A stretch of DNA of 64,000 nucleotides from Ruminococcus flavefaciens MA2007 (GCF_000621845.1 NZ_JHXF01000017.1:19441-83440); one strand, 5' to 3'; shown: positions 53,104-61,966, counted from the first letter of the stretch. Translations and numbers: made by a program. Notes: generated by a model from the letters alone, not told the origin.

Positions 53104-54015
53104 TTATAATTGTTCTGCTGTGTTGTTTTCCGTTTCGGATAATTCCGGAATCTGCCATTTTTCATTCCACAGTGCTTCAATCTCAGGACGCTTTGCCTTT
53201 CTGATAAGGTACAGTCCCCAGACTGCAAGAAGAGCTTCGCAGATAGCTGATATCACCATAGCAGAAACCGGCAGTTCTGCGTGTTTGTTTACTTCAAATG
53301 CACTCACAAAAAAGTCATGCAGTCCGTGAGCAATAATACAGGGGATGATATTTCCGGTGCGAATATATACAGCACCGAAGAATATGCCGAGCATCGATGC
53401 CAGTACCGCCTGCATTGCGTGTATACCGACACGACCGTCCATAATCGCATTTGCAATATGAATAAGTCCGAATGAAATCGATGTAAACAAAAGGATCGGA
53501 AGGATATGTTTTTCACCCTTTAGCTGTCGTTTCATGTAGGAAATACCGATTGCTCTGAACGATATCTCCTCACAGACGCCGGCACCGACTGTGAAGATCA
53601 CAGCGTTATAGGTAGGGATACCAAAGGTGAAATTGCCGGATACGACCGTGTAAGCAATTCCAAAGAATACGAACCAGTAGATCATGATCGGTGAAATGAG
53701 CTTCCACGATAGAGATGTTCTGCGAGGTTTCCATTTGTATTCCGGCTTGAACCAGTGATAATAGAAAAACAAAAGTATAATACTTGCGAAAATCGCACCT
53801 GTCATTGCAGCTGTTTCGACCAAAGGCCCATCATCGAATATTTCCTCAACTGTTCTGTTGCTGAACAGTATTACCATCGGTATTGACAATCCACAGCCAA
53901 GAACAATCTGTGCCATATAGAAATAGCCAAACATCATCAGCAGTGTGACAACTACGACCGCAGGCAGAGATTTGTTTCTTGATAGCCGGTGCTTTCTGAT
54001 TTTTCCTTTTGACAT
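53104..54015 (-). CDS. CPBP-family intramembrane metalloprotease
   Basis: The 303-residue protein has about seven membrane helices. CPBP/Abi motifs are EEISFR (motif 1, EExxxR), FGLIH (motif 2, FxxxH) and IAHGLHDF (motif 3). These coordinate zinc in Rce1-type proteases. Bacterial members process or protect against bacteriocins and peptides. AAAAAGGAGAGG precedes the ATG. It heads a two-gene unit with DUF4003. Confidence 0.88.
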   Translation of the reverse strand: MSKGKIRKHRLSRNKSLPAVVVVTLLMMFGYFYMAQIVLGCGLSIPMVILFSNRTVEEIFDDGPLVETAAMTGAIFASIILLFFYYHWFKPEYKWKPRRTSLSWKLISPIMIYWFVFFGIAYTVVSGNFTFGIPTYNAVIFTVGAGVCEEISFRAIGISYMKRQLKGEKHILPILLFTSISFGLIHIANAIMDGRVGIHAMQAVLASMLGIFFGAVYIRTGNIIPCIIAHGLHDFFVSAFEVNKHAELPVSAMVISAICEALLAVWGLYLIRKAKRPEIEALWNEKWQIPELSETENNTAEQL

Positions 54016-54163
54016 ATAAACCTCTCCTTTTTAAGTATACCATCTTACACTTAATTGATACATATGTTCATATTATACACCCATTTCATAGAAAAGGCAA
54101 TAGGGGACAACCATGAATTTACACATATTCTATAAATGTCAATGATGACCGAATAAGAAAGAA

Positions 54164-54184
54164 AACTGCCCGTAATGGGCAGTT
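54164..54184 (-). terminator. Hairpin in the CPBP/CotH intergenic region
   Basis: AACTGCCC-GTAAT-GGGCAGTT is an 8-bp stem followed on the minus strand by TTTTCTTTCTT. It lies in the 364-bp gap between divergent genes, which otherwise has only AT-rich sequence and the promoter at 54268. Confidence 0.5.
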
Positions 54185-54267
54185 CATAAATACATTCTAT
54201 GCTGTAATGAATTCATTCTGAGATATATGATACTTTATTTCAAAGATACTTAAAAACACTTGCTTCC

Positions 54268-54297
54268 TTGACTTTCTATGCTGCAGCAGTGTATAAT
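54268..54297 (+). promoter_or_regulatory. Promoter of the CotH lipoprotein gene
   Basis: TTGACT (54268-54273) and TATAAT (54292-54297) are 18 nt apart, 82 nt upstream of the start. Confidence 0.75.
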
Positions 54298-54379
54298 ATG
54301 AGTAAATAGTCCGGACCCCAAACAGCATATCCCACATTTTGCGTAAGGTATAAACGCTTCTAAGGAGAAAGATGATAAA

Positions 54380-55855
54380 ATGAGATCAAAGGGAATAGCA
54401 ATACTAGGAGCATTTCTTGTCGGAACGATGTTACTGGCAGGCTGTTCAAAGGAACAAATCCGTAAGGAACATGTTGGCATCCCTGCGGAATATGAGATCT
54501 TTCTGTTTGAAAAGGGCAAACTGAACCAGATTGAGATTAACATGTATGATTGGGAGGATTTCATTCAGAAATCCGGTGATGAAAAGAGAACAGGGAGTGT
54601 TTCGGAGCAACTTAAAGAGAAAGTATATGACAGCTGTAATGTCACTATAAACGGTGAAGAGCTTCAAAATGCAGGAATTCGTACAAAAGGTATCTATACA
54701 CATCTCAAAGCCGTTGATACAGACAATGATCGATTCAGTCTGGTGTTGAAGTTAAATGAATTCGAAAAGCAGAAATACCATGGATTGCGAATGATTGACC
54801 TGAACAGCAATATCATGGATGCCACAGCGATGAAAGACGCCGTAACATACGATATGTGTAGGTATATCGGCCTACCAGCACCGATGTGCAATTATGCAAA
54901 GATTTCAGTCAATGGAGAATATTTCGGCTGTTACCTTGCGGTCGAACCTGTTGGAAAAGATTTCTGCAAGCGGAATTACGGCGAGGATTACGGAAGCCTG
55001 TATAAGCCGTTGCATGACTTGAGATATACTGGTATCTGGTCGGGAAAATACAAATATATCAAAGATATGGTGAAAATAGAGCGTTCTTCTTTTTCTAACG
55101 TGAAAGCCGCACTGAAAAGCGTTCATAACAAACGCGATATTGAAAATTATGTAGATGTTGACAGTGTGCTGAAATACATGGCTGTTCAGACTATGGTTGT
55201 CAATATGGACGGCTTGACAGGTGAAACTCTGCATAATTATTATCTGTATGAAAGTGACGGCAGGATTAGCCTGATTCCATGGGATTATGATATGGCATTT
55301 GGCGGAATGCTGTTATCAGATGAGGAAATGTTCAGCAAAAGAATGAAAGCAATGGAAACGGGCAGCTTTGATAAGGAAGAATGGCTCAGAGAAAAAGAAA
55401 AAGCGAATACGGCTGAAGTAAAAAAGATAGTTAATATGCCAATCTATACTCCATTTATCGGTGATCTTTCTGAGCGAGAGTTCTTTATGAATCTCCTTGA
55501 TAATGAAGGATATAAAGAAAAATATCATAACTATCTCGCCATACTGGCAGAGCAGTATGTACAGGGCGGCGAACTTGACGAAACGATCACTATCTACGCA
55601 AATGAGATCAAAGACATTGTAGGTACAGAGCATAACGCACCATATTCAAGTGAAGAATATGCTGCTGCGGTAGAAATGCTCCGAAAATTTCTTCAGAAGA
55701 AGGCTGAATCCGTAATCGGACAACTGAACGGTTATATTCCGGCTGACCGCACGGGACAGGAACAAGAACCTGATAAGCTGATTGATGCTTCTGATATTGA
55801 TGTCCGTTTGATGGGCTTTTCTGATTTTGATAAGAAAAAAATAGGCTTAAGGTAG
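54380..55855 (+). CDS. CotH kinase-family lipoprotein
   Basis: The 491-residue protein has a lipoprotein signal with lipobox LLAGC (Cys22). CotH motifs are NAGIRTKGIYTHLKA, YHGLRMIDLNSNIMDATAMK, YAKISVNGEYFGCYLAVEP, NYYLYESDGRISLIPWDYDMAFGGM. The acidic PWDYD motif corresponds to the metal-binding aspartates. It differs from the 832-residue CotH by being membrane-anchored and shorter. CTAAGGAGAAAGATGATAAA precedes the ATG. Substrates are unknown; surface proteins are likely. Confidence 0.85.
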   Translation: MRSKGIAILGAFLVGTMLLAGCSKEQIRKEHVGIPAEYEIFLFEKGKLNQIEINMYDWEDFIQKSGDEKRTGSVSEQLKEKVYDSCNVTINGEELQNAGIRTKGIYTHLKAVDTDNDRFSLVLKLNEFEKQKYHGLRMIDLNSNIMDATAMKDAVTYDMCRYIGLPAPMCNYAKISVNGEYFGCYLAVEPVGKDFCKRNYGEDYGSLYKPLHDLRYTGIWSGKYKYIKDMVKIERSSFSNVKAALKSVHNKRDIENYVDVDSVLKYMAVQTMVVNMDGLTGETLHNYYLYESDGRISLIPWDYDMAFGGMLLSDEEMFSKRMKAMETGSFDKEEWLREKEKANTAEVKKIVNMPIYTPFIGDLSEREFFMNLLDNEGYKEKYHNYLAILAEQYVQGGELDETITIYANEIKDIVGTEHNAPYSSEEYAAAVEMLRKFLQKKAESVIGQLNGYIPADRTGQEQEPDKLIDASDIDVRLMGFSDFDKKKIGLR

Positions 55856-55891
55856 GAGCAGGCATTTAATAATACAAGAAGAGAATAAAGT

Positions 55892-55915
55892 AAAACCGTC
55901 CATTTAGGCGGTTTT
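55892..55915 (+). terminator. Weak hairpin terminator after the CotH lipoprotein gene
   Basis: AAAACCG pairs with CGGTTTT around a 10-nt loop. Confidence 0.5.
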
Positions 55916-55925
55916 CTATTACTAC

Positions 55926-56126
55926 CTAGGCTGTTATGAACTCCGTAGGAGATCTATGGTACTCAACGGCTGTTTCGAATACCATGTTGGACAGAGCTTT
56001 CTCTACTATAGCACTGGGATCTCCGTCAGGATGTATCCAGTCCTGTAAACTATCCTTATCAAGTATGACAGGCATACGGTTGTGGATATCTCTTACTGTA
56101 CCTACTGCTTCTTTGGTATGGCAGGT
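55926..56126 (-). pseudogene. SRAP (YedK/HMCES) fragment
   Basis: On the minus strand the frame reads TKEAVGTVRDIHNRMPVIL..DSLQDWIHPDG, matching the C-terminal half of SOS-response-associated peptidases, which crosslink to abasic DNA sites. The N-terminal half with the catalytic Cys2 is missing; upstream sequence is IS256-derived. The fragment is therefore non-functional. Confidence 0.75.
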
Positions 56127-56148
56127 GCTTTTTGCACTAATGGAGGAG

Positions 56149-56250
56149 GCGAACCGAAATGCTAAGTTCTGGGCAGGCGTACTTAATAGCCTGCGTAACA
56201 GAGGCGTTGAAGATATTCTTATTGCCGCCTGCACCGATAATCTGACAGGC
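56149..56250 (+). pseudogene. IS256-family transposase fragment
   Basis: The plus-strand frame reads ANRNAKFWAGVLNSLRNRGVED and then ILIAACTDNLTG, the highly conserved block before the second catalytic aspartate of mutator/IS256 transposases. Only about 34 codons remain. Its insertion likely broke the SRAP gene. Confidence 0.75.
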
Positions 56251-56254
56251 TCCA

Positions 56255-56286
56255 TAAAACAGCCGTACCTCATAAGGTACGGCTGT
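56255..56286 (-). terminator. Terminator of the caspase/PLAT gene
   Basis: ACAGCCGTACC pairs perfectly with GGTACGGCTGT (11 bp). On the minus strand it is followed by TTTT, 7 nt after the stop codon. Confidence 0.85.
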
Positions 56287-56292
56287 ATCTGA

Positions 56293-58122
56293 TTATCTGT
56301 TTACAATAAAGCCTTTTACTTCGTTATTTTTGCCTTCTATCCAACTGTTGAAGTAACATCTGTATGTATTTCCCGTATTTTGTTCTTTTATTGTAACTGT
56401 GGAAATATAGAGTTCTGCGCCTTTGCCTACGTTATTGTGCCTGATTCCGATCCCCTGAAGTCTTCCGATATTACGTATTGTGGAAACAACAACTTTGTTA
56501 TCGCTGTTTCTTTCAAAATCATCACGATTAGGATCGTCAGGGAATCTTACAAAATCAGTTTCTCCTGCTGAACCGTAAAGCTTTATATCAACATCTGCAT
56601 CAGTTCCTGCATAATTTTTATCTCCGACTCTTGCTGTAACATTATATACATACATATTTTCGCTCAGTTTTAGCTTCACAGATGTTTTTGATGAATTCAG
56701 CCAGCCTCCGTATACAGCATTGTATTCCTTTCTTGTTGCACCGTCTCTTACGATTATCTGTGCAAAACTCATTGCAGCGTCTTTACCTGCATTATCTGTT
56801 TTTACAGTAATATACTGCGGCTGTCCGATATTTTTATTTACAATTATCTCGTATTCCTTGGTAGTTCCCCTTTCAAAATCATCATAGTTTTCAGTGTCAA
56901 GAGAATAGAAGGAACTATCGGAAATTGCCCCGTGAAGTTTAACTTCGATATTTGCGTCTGTTCCTGCGCCGTCGACATCGCTCATAGTCAGCTTGATATA
57001 ATATCTGTGACCGCTCATATCCATATAAAAACGATGAGAAAGATGACCTGATCCAAGCCACTGATTACAGGTTATTGCAGGATATACCTTGTTATTATTA
57101 GCGTCGATTATTTTGACACGCTCCAACTTGTATCCGGGGTCTTTTCCTGCGTTATTGCTCTTTATCGTAAAGCTCTGAATAGTACCGATATTGACATTTG
57201 TGCTGATAAGATAGGATTTTGCTGAACCTCTTTCAAAATCATCGTAGTCAGGAGTATCAAGGTTTTTAAAGCCGGTTTCGTTTTTATCACCGTGAAGATT
57301 TATCATAATATCAGCGTCGGTACCTGCATCTTTTTCATCTGCTGTTCTGATTTCCACAATGAAATAGTATAGATCTGATCTGACAGCGCTTGTACCGAAA
57401 ACAGGGAAATATGTTTTTTCAGGATAGCACATATCGCTCTGGTAAGAACTGTCTGTAGCATTTTTCATAAATACGCCTTCTGTGTAGTCACAAAGATCGG
57501 TAACGGATACATAGCCGTCGTTATTGGTGTCAGCAGCTCTTGCCTTAGATGATGTGTTTTTATAGTCATAACCGGCGCCCTTGCACCATAAATTAGTGAA
57601 ATTTCCTCCGACATTACCGCCCCATGCAAATTCGTATGGACGAGAAGCGGTTATGACAAAATAATTCTTGTCCTTGAAAACAGTAGCTCCTGTGTTTACG
57701 TTTTCGATAGCTGAACCTGATAAACACGACTCAATCATCAGCACCTTTTTGCCGGGGATCATATCCAGCATAGCTTTCAGCTTGGTATAACTAATAGTTG
57801 TTGTTCTTTTTCCGTTGAGGACAAGTGCAAGTATGCCTGAGTTTCCGTGGCAATTGATGTAAATATAGCTTATATTATAGCTTTTTACATTAGAGGCGAA
57901 TAATTTGATATCGCTTTCAAGCTGAACAAGAGATCGGTTCTGAGCTCTTTTCAGAACTCTGATACTGTTGCGTTTGAACATCTCTGTTACATGATCGGCG
58001 TTAGCGTTTCGCTGTTTCCATTCTTCCTGTAATTCAGCCAATTCTGCTGCACGCTCTTTGGCGCTAAGATTTGAAGCAGGCTCTAAATGTGAAGCGGTGA
58101 TAATAAGTCCATAATTTTCCAT
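56293..58122 (-). CDS. Caspase/legumain-like peptidase with three PLAT domains
   Basis: The 609-residue protein has no signal peptide. Residues 1-245 resemble a clan CD cysteine peptidase: ISYIYINCHGNSG places the catalytic His at 92, and VLMIESCLSGSAIE the Cys at 133, with the ESCxSGS pattern of legumain/C13 enzymes. A calcium-loop-like DTNNDGYVSVTDL lies at 198-210. Three PLAT/LH2 domains follow (about 252-350, 370-480, 490-605), each with DAGTDADI/GAGTDANI/YAGTDADV and DDFERG motifs. PLAT domains bind lipids or proteins with calcium. The cellular location and substrate are unknown. An AAGGAGAG ribosome site is present. Confidence 0.85.
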   Translation of the reverse strand: MENYGLIITASHLEPASNLSAKERAAELAELQEEWKQRNANADHVTEMFKRNSIRVLKRAQNRSLVQLESDIKLFASNVKSYNISYIYINCHGNSGILALVLNGKRTTTISYTKLKAMLDMIPGKKVLMIESCLSGSAIENVNTGATVFKDKNYFVITASRPYEFAWGGNVGGNFTNLWCKGAGYDYKNTSSKARAADTNNDGYVSVTDLCDYTEGVFMKNATDSSYQSDMCYPEKTYFPVFGTSAVRSDLYYFIVEIRTADEKDAGTDADIMINLHGDKNETGFKNLDTPDYDDFERGSAKSYLISTNVNIGTIQSFTIKSNNAGKDPGYKLERVKIIDANNNKVYPAITCNQWLGSGHLSHRFYMDMSGHRYYIKLTMSDVDGAGTDANIEVKLHGAISDSSFYSLDTENYDDFERGTTKEYEIIVNKNIGQPQYITVKTDNAGKDAAMSFAQIIVRDGATRKEYNAVYGGWLNSSKTSVKLKLSENMYVYNVTARVGDKNYAGTDADVDIKLYGSAGETDFVRFPDDPNRDDFERNSDNKVVVSTIRNIGRLQGIGIRHNNVGKGAELYISTVTIKEQNTGNTYRCYFNSWIEGKNNEVKGFIVNR

Positions 58123-58229
58123 AACAATCTCTCCTTAATAAATAATAATTATTGATTTGATAAATGTGTTCTGTCTGTTGGAATTATGTTCGGCGCCTGA
58201 ACTTTTCCGTACCTCTGTGGTATGGCCTT

Positions 58230-58258
58230 ATTATAACAGGTTCTTGTGACTTTGAAAA
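58230..58258 (-). promoter_or_regulatory. Promoter of the caspase/PLAT gene
   Basis: On the minus strand TATAAT (58235-58230) follows a weak -35 TTTTCA (58258-58253) at 17 nt. The weak -35 next to the operator array suggests an activator-dependent promoter. Confidence 0.6.
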
Positions 58259-58260
58259 GA

Positions 58261-58314
58261 TGTCATTTGTCACTTTCTCAGTGACATATGTCACTAAAAA
58301 AATGACATATGTCA
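58261..58314. promoter_or_regulatory. Three phased palindromic operators
   Basis: TGTCATTTGTCA (58261-58272), TGACATATGTCA (58282-58293) and TGACATATGTCA (58303-58314) have centres exactly 21 bp apart, two helical turns. The last two are perfect palindromes and the first is half-conserved. They end 2 nt from the -35 box of the caspase/PLAT promoter. Confidence 0.7.
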
Positions 58315-58393
58315 TATCAGGAGCAAGAGCCAGATGTTGTGCATATATTATATTTCCTAAGATATTCACGATAAAAGTCAAATTGCTTAATAC

Positions 58394-58418
58394 AAAAAAG
58401 GACGGCGTAAAGCCGTCC
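58394..58418 (-). terminator. Terminator of the GH3-DUF6273 transcript
   Basis: GGACGGC-GTAAA-GCCGTCC with TTTTTT on the minus strand. The same 19-bp hairpin occurs at 63937-63955. Confidence 0.9.
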
Positions 58419-58437
58419 TAAATGATCTGTTATCATA

Positions 58438-59286
58438 TCAAACTCTGTCAGATCTGCGTCTGTATTTTTCGGGATGTAAGAGGTAATATTCCTGCTTATC
58501 CTTGTACGGATCAGCAAGTCCGAGGTCTATCCAGACAGATGGACGAACCGATGCCTCCATACAAGTAACATAATCGCCGCCTGATGAAGAGTTATTTTTA
58601 TCATTATCCGCCGCTCCTGCTTCAATAGGACCTTCATCATCGACCACAGCAGCAACAAATGCACTGTTGAGCGTTCGCAGCCACCACCAGCAGTTGCCTG
58701 TATCTTTGGATTTAGGCGCTCCATGAGCATGACAATATGCGGTTCCCTGACATAGACGTTCACTGTTTGAGCTGAAATATTTATTTGCCTCTATAACGCT
58801 CAAAATAAACACTTTATCCATAGTGTCATTGCCTTGTGATAATTTGTGGAACGGGTTTTCATCTGCTGTTACGACCGAAGTAATTATACTGTTCTGCTCT
58901 TCTGAAGAAAAAGCTTCATTCAAAAAATTATTATTAAGCCATTTACGCAGGAAACAGTTTTCCCACGGAACTTCTGCTGTGTGCTCCGAGTACGGCTGAT
59001 TGTCAAGCGAGTATCTGCTTATGAGAAGCGCTTTATTATCCTCTCTTGCAAGCACAAGCCATTCTATATCCTCTTTACCGTTTGTCAAGTCATTATCCTG
59101 CTCATATGAACCGAAAGTTATATACGTCCCAACCTGCACATCAGGCGCAACAGTCTTTGTATCGGCGGTAACGGCTTCAACTGGTTCTGAACCGTTTTTA
59201 TTATTTGAACAACCAGTAAAAGCACCCGCAGCGGCTATGCATAATGCACAGCCAAATGCGGTCATTGCTCTACGTTTCTTCATCAC
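58438..59286 (-). CDS. DUF6273 lipoprotein
   Basis: The 282-residue protein has a lipoprotein signal with lipobox FTGC (Cys26) and the DUF6273 domain: ITFGSYEQDN...IEWLVLAREDNKALLISRYSLDNQPY, then WENCFLRKWLNNNFLNEAFSSEEQNSI and ASVRPSVWIDL. The family is related to formylglycine-enzyme/C-type-lectin-like folds and has no set function. Its ATG overlaps the stop of the GH3 gene (ATGA), so the two are translationally coupled, suggesting that it assists or is co-localised with the glucosidase. Confidence 0.85.
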   Translation of the reverse strand: MMKKRRAMTAFGCALCIAAAGAFTGCSNNKNGSEPVEAVTADTKTVAPDVQVGTYITFGSYEQDNDLTNGKEDIEWLVLAREDNKALLISRYSLDNQPYSEHTAEVPWENCFLRKWLNNNFLNEAFSSEEQNSIITSVVTADENPFHKLSQGNDTMDKVFILSVIEANKYFSSNSERLCQGTAYCHAHGAPKSKDTGNCWWWLRTLNSAFVAAVVDDEGPIEAGAADNDKNNSSSGGDYVTCMEASVRPSVWIDLGLADPYKDKQEYYLLHPEKYRRRSDRV

Positions 59287-61775
59287 TTTATATCCTCGAA
59301 CAGTGATTCATAGTATTCGGGAGTTCTTCCTTGTTCACTTGTTGTCACATATATCCAGCAAACAAGGTCGTCATCAAGCTTTCTCATATAGAAACAATCG
59401 AATGCCTTGCCGTCCCAATAATAAACTACATCTCTCGAAAATTCTTCGCTGCCAAGCTTTACCTTTTTACGTTCTTTCCAGTCAGCATTATCGCCATCAT
59501 TAGTTATCTGTCCATCTATCCATTCCTTACAATAGTCCATAACATCTTCTGCGGTAACGTCCGCAGAATCAGGAAATCCGATCTTAGTATTCACAAAGAA
59601 AATCATTACTGCTTCCTTAGAATTTGTAAAATCAGCTTCCATTGCCTGCGCTCTTTCGCGCCTGATCTCTTCTTCATCGGTAAGCTCTGCTATGTAAGCT
59701 TCTTTTTCCTCGGGATCAGTATTATTAGGGATATAATTCAGTTCTCCGGGAACATTGAGTTTGATATTTGCATATTCATTGACGTATACGCCGTCCTTAA
59801 ACAATCCTGCTTTATAATTAGTACCTTTCAATGCAGGATCGGGTTCTACAACCGTCGGCGGATCAAGTATAGTCTCAGGCTCGGGCTGTGCCTTGAAGCC
59901 GTCGCCGTAGCTGAGACCGTAGCCTCTTTCGAGCCAGCTATTGTCTGTGCGTATCTGGTCTAATGAGCTGTACCACGGTGACGGGAGTTTGCCTGTAAAG
60001 TCTGAACAGCCGCAGAGAACATCGGAAATACCCTTGCCCTCAGAGCCCGGGAGATAGCACATAACCACGCTGTCCCAGTCATCGTATACTCTCTTGTTGA
60101 TGAGAACATTTCTGCCTGCCACGATACAGGTAACAGTGGGCTTGCCGAGAGCTTTTGCCTCTGCACGGGCTTCTTTATTGCCATTAAGACCAAGCGTGCC
60201 GAAAAGGCTCATATCCTCGGTATCGCCGTTCCACTCGGCGTAGTTCTGCTCGCCAAGGCAAAGCAGTACCACATCGGCTTTGTCTGCCTGTTCCGAATCT
60301 GTGATGACTTCAATGCCGTAGTCCTCAGCGTATCTCTCGAAAGCTTCCAGTATGGTGGTAACTCCTGGGACGTCCTTCGAGTTCGGACCGTTCCAGTCCA
60401 TAGTCCAGCCGCCGCACTGTGCCCTGCAGCTGTTTGCCGCAGGTCCTGTGATATAGACCTTTGTGCCCTTTTTTAGCGGAAGCACGTTATTCTCGTTTTT
60501 GAGAAGCACAAGGCTCTCTTCAACAAGCTTTTCGGCTATCTTTCGATATTCAAGAGAGCCAGTTTCCTTCTGCTTTGTTTGGAGGTTCTCGCAGAGCGGA
60601 TCGTCGAATATGCCTGCTTCCTTCTTGACCTTGATTATACGTGTAACAGCGTCGTTCACACGCTCCTCGGTTATCTCTCCGCTGCCTACAGCATCAACGA
60701 TTATCTGCTTTGCTTCGTCATATCTGTCGGTCTCCATGAGCATATCTATACCTGCATTAATGCTCGTTATTACCTGATCTTTATACGAATCTCCTGATAT
60801 ATGCTGTATAGAGCCCCAGTCGCTGACGATGAAGCCCTCAAAGCCCATCTCGTCCTTCAGTTTCATGATATACTCTTTATTCTCGTGCATTTTCACGCCG
60901 TTCAGCGATGAATGGCTTATCATTATGGTCTGTACGCCTGCGTCTATCTGTGCCTGATATACCTTGAGAAGCCCCTCTATCTCCGCATCTGTGAGCTGTG
61001 CATCGCCGCGGTCTATACGCTTGAGTGGTGCGCCCTCCTCGCCTGTGCCGTATACCACATTACCGTCAGCAAAGAAATGCTTTGCGCAGGCAACGAGTCC
61101 GCCGTCTATAAGACCTTTTGTGTAAGCGGTACTGAGCTTAGTTATGGTGTCAAGGTCAGAGCCGTAGGACTCATAGGTACGTCCCCAGCGCGGATCAACG
61201 GACTGAGCCACGCAGGGCGAGAAGTTCCACAGCATATGACAGAGCTTTGCTTCGTCGGCTGTAATAAGACCTACCTGGTAGGCAAGCTCCTCGTCGTTTG
61301 CTGCACCCTGTCCGATATTATGGGGAAAGTATACCGCATCTCTGCAATAATTGACGCCGTGAACGTCGTCCTGACCGTAGATATATGGAATACCTGCCTC
61401 TGATTCAATAGCTGCATTCTGGAAGCCGTCAACGGTCTCACACCATTCATCGGAATCTATACAGCCTACAGTGGACAGGATACTGCCGTAGTCGTTGGCT
61501 TTCATGTCATCCGCGGTGATGTTATATACCGCAGGCTGAACCATCTGGTTTGCTTTCTGTTCGAGAGTAAGCTCACCTACGATCTCCTCTGGAGTCATAG
61601 AAGCATATCTCTGATACTTGGGACCGTGGTCCTTAACTGTGCTGTCAGAAGCGATTTCAACTTCCGATTCTGTCGCCGTATCTGATGATGATGATGAGTT
61701 TGGTTTTTTCTCCGCACATGAGACTGTTGAAGCCAACAGCGTCAGCGGAAGTAATAATGCGATTGCTTTTTTCAT
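59283..61775 (-). CDS. GH3-family beta-glucosidase lipoprotein
   Basis: The 830-residue enzyme carries a lipoprotein signal (LLASTVSC, Cys20) and a Ser-rich spacer. The GH3 N-terminal domain has ACAKHFFADG (232-234 KHF) and the nucleophile in GFIVSDWGS (Asp319). The C-terminal alpha/beta sandwich (about 430-640) contains VLPLKKGTKVYITGP and LPSPWYSS. The last 150 residues form an extra module (VMIFFVNTKIGFPDSADVTA ... YYWDGKAFDCFYMR) that I do not recognise. It should release glucose from short beta-glucans at the cell surface. GAAAGGAGC precedes the ATG. Confidence 0.93.
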   Translation of the reverse strand: MKKAIALLLPLTLLASTVSCAEKKPNSSSSSDTATESEVEIASDSTVKDHGPKYQRYASMTPEEIVGELTLEQKANQMVQPAVYNITADDMKANDYGSILSTVGCIDSDEWCETVDGFQNAAIESEAGIPYIYGQDDVHGVNYCRDAVYFPHNIGQGAANDEELAYQVGLITADEAKLCHMLWNFSPCVAQSVDPRWGRTYESYGSDLDTITKLSTAYTKGLIDGGLVACAKHFFADGNVVYGTGEEGAPLKRIDRGDAQLTDAEIEGLLKVYQAQIDAGVQTIMISHSSLNGVKMHENKEYIMKLKDEMGFEGFIVSDWGSIQHISGDSYKDQVITSINAGIDMLMETDRYDEAKQIIVDAVGSGEITEERVNDAVTRIIKVKKEAGIFDDPLCENLQTKQKETGSLEYRKIAEKLVEESLVLLKNENNVLPLKKGTKVYITGPAANSCRAQCGGWTMDWNGPNSKDVPGVTTILEAFERYAEDYGIEVITDSEQADKADVVLLCLGEQNYAEWNGDTEDMSLFGTLGLNGNKEARAEAKALGKPTVTCIVAGRNVLINKRVYDDWDSVVMCYLPGSEGKGISDVLCGCSDFTGKLPSPWYSSLDQIRTDNSWLERGYGLSYGDGFKAQPEPETILDPPTVVEPDPALKGTNYKAGLFKDGVYVNEYANIKLNVPGELNYIPNNTDPEEKEAYIAELTDEEEIRRERAQAMEADFTNSKEAVMIFFVNTKIGFPDSADVTAEDVMDYCKEWIDGQITNDGDNADWKERKKVKLGSEEFSRDVVYYWDGKAFDCFYMRKLDDDLVCWIYVTTSEQGRTPEYYESLFEDIK

Positions 61776-61846
61776 GTGTGCTCCTTTCGGTACGTTTGAA
61801 ATTATATCTGATATTGTAATTATTCAGCCCATCAGTTAATGTTAAT

Positions 61847-61875
61847 ATTATATCATATTATGTAAACAAAAGCAA
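61847..61875 (-). promoter_or_regulatory. Promoter of the GH3-DUF6273 operon
   Basis: On the minus strand TTGCTT (61875-61870) and TATAAT (61852-61847) are 17 nt apart, 72 nt before the start. Confidence 0.55.
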
Positions 61876-61966
61876 GTAAATGCGTACAGGCGATTGATTA
61901 AATACTATCGTAATTCTAAAAGAGAAACCTCCCGTGAAAGGGCGGTCATCAAATTAGTATATTTTC

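Noticed and set aside
55936..56292. Intact plus-strand gene of 118 codons
   Set aside because: Only the last third resembles IS256 transposase; the first part is antisense to the SRAP fragment, so the open frame is accidental.
58261..58314. Regular repeats as a CRISPR array
   Set aside because: Only three 12-bp units with 9-bp gaps; far too short, and they are self-palindromic operators.
58164..58421. 85-codon plus-strand frame over the caspase promoter
   Set aside because: It runs through the operator palindromes and a terminator and has no ribosome site.
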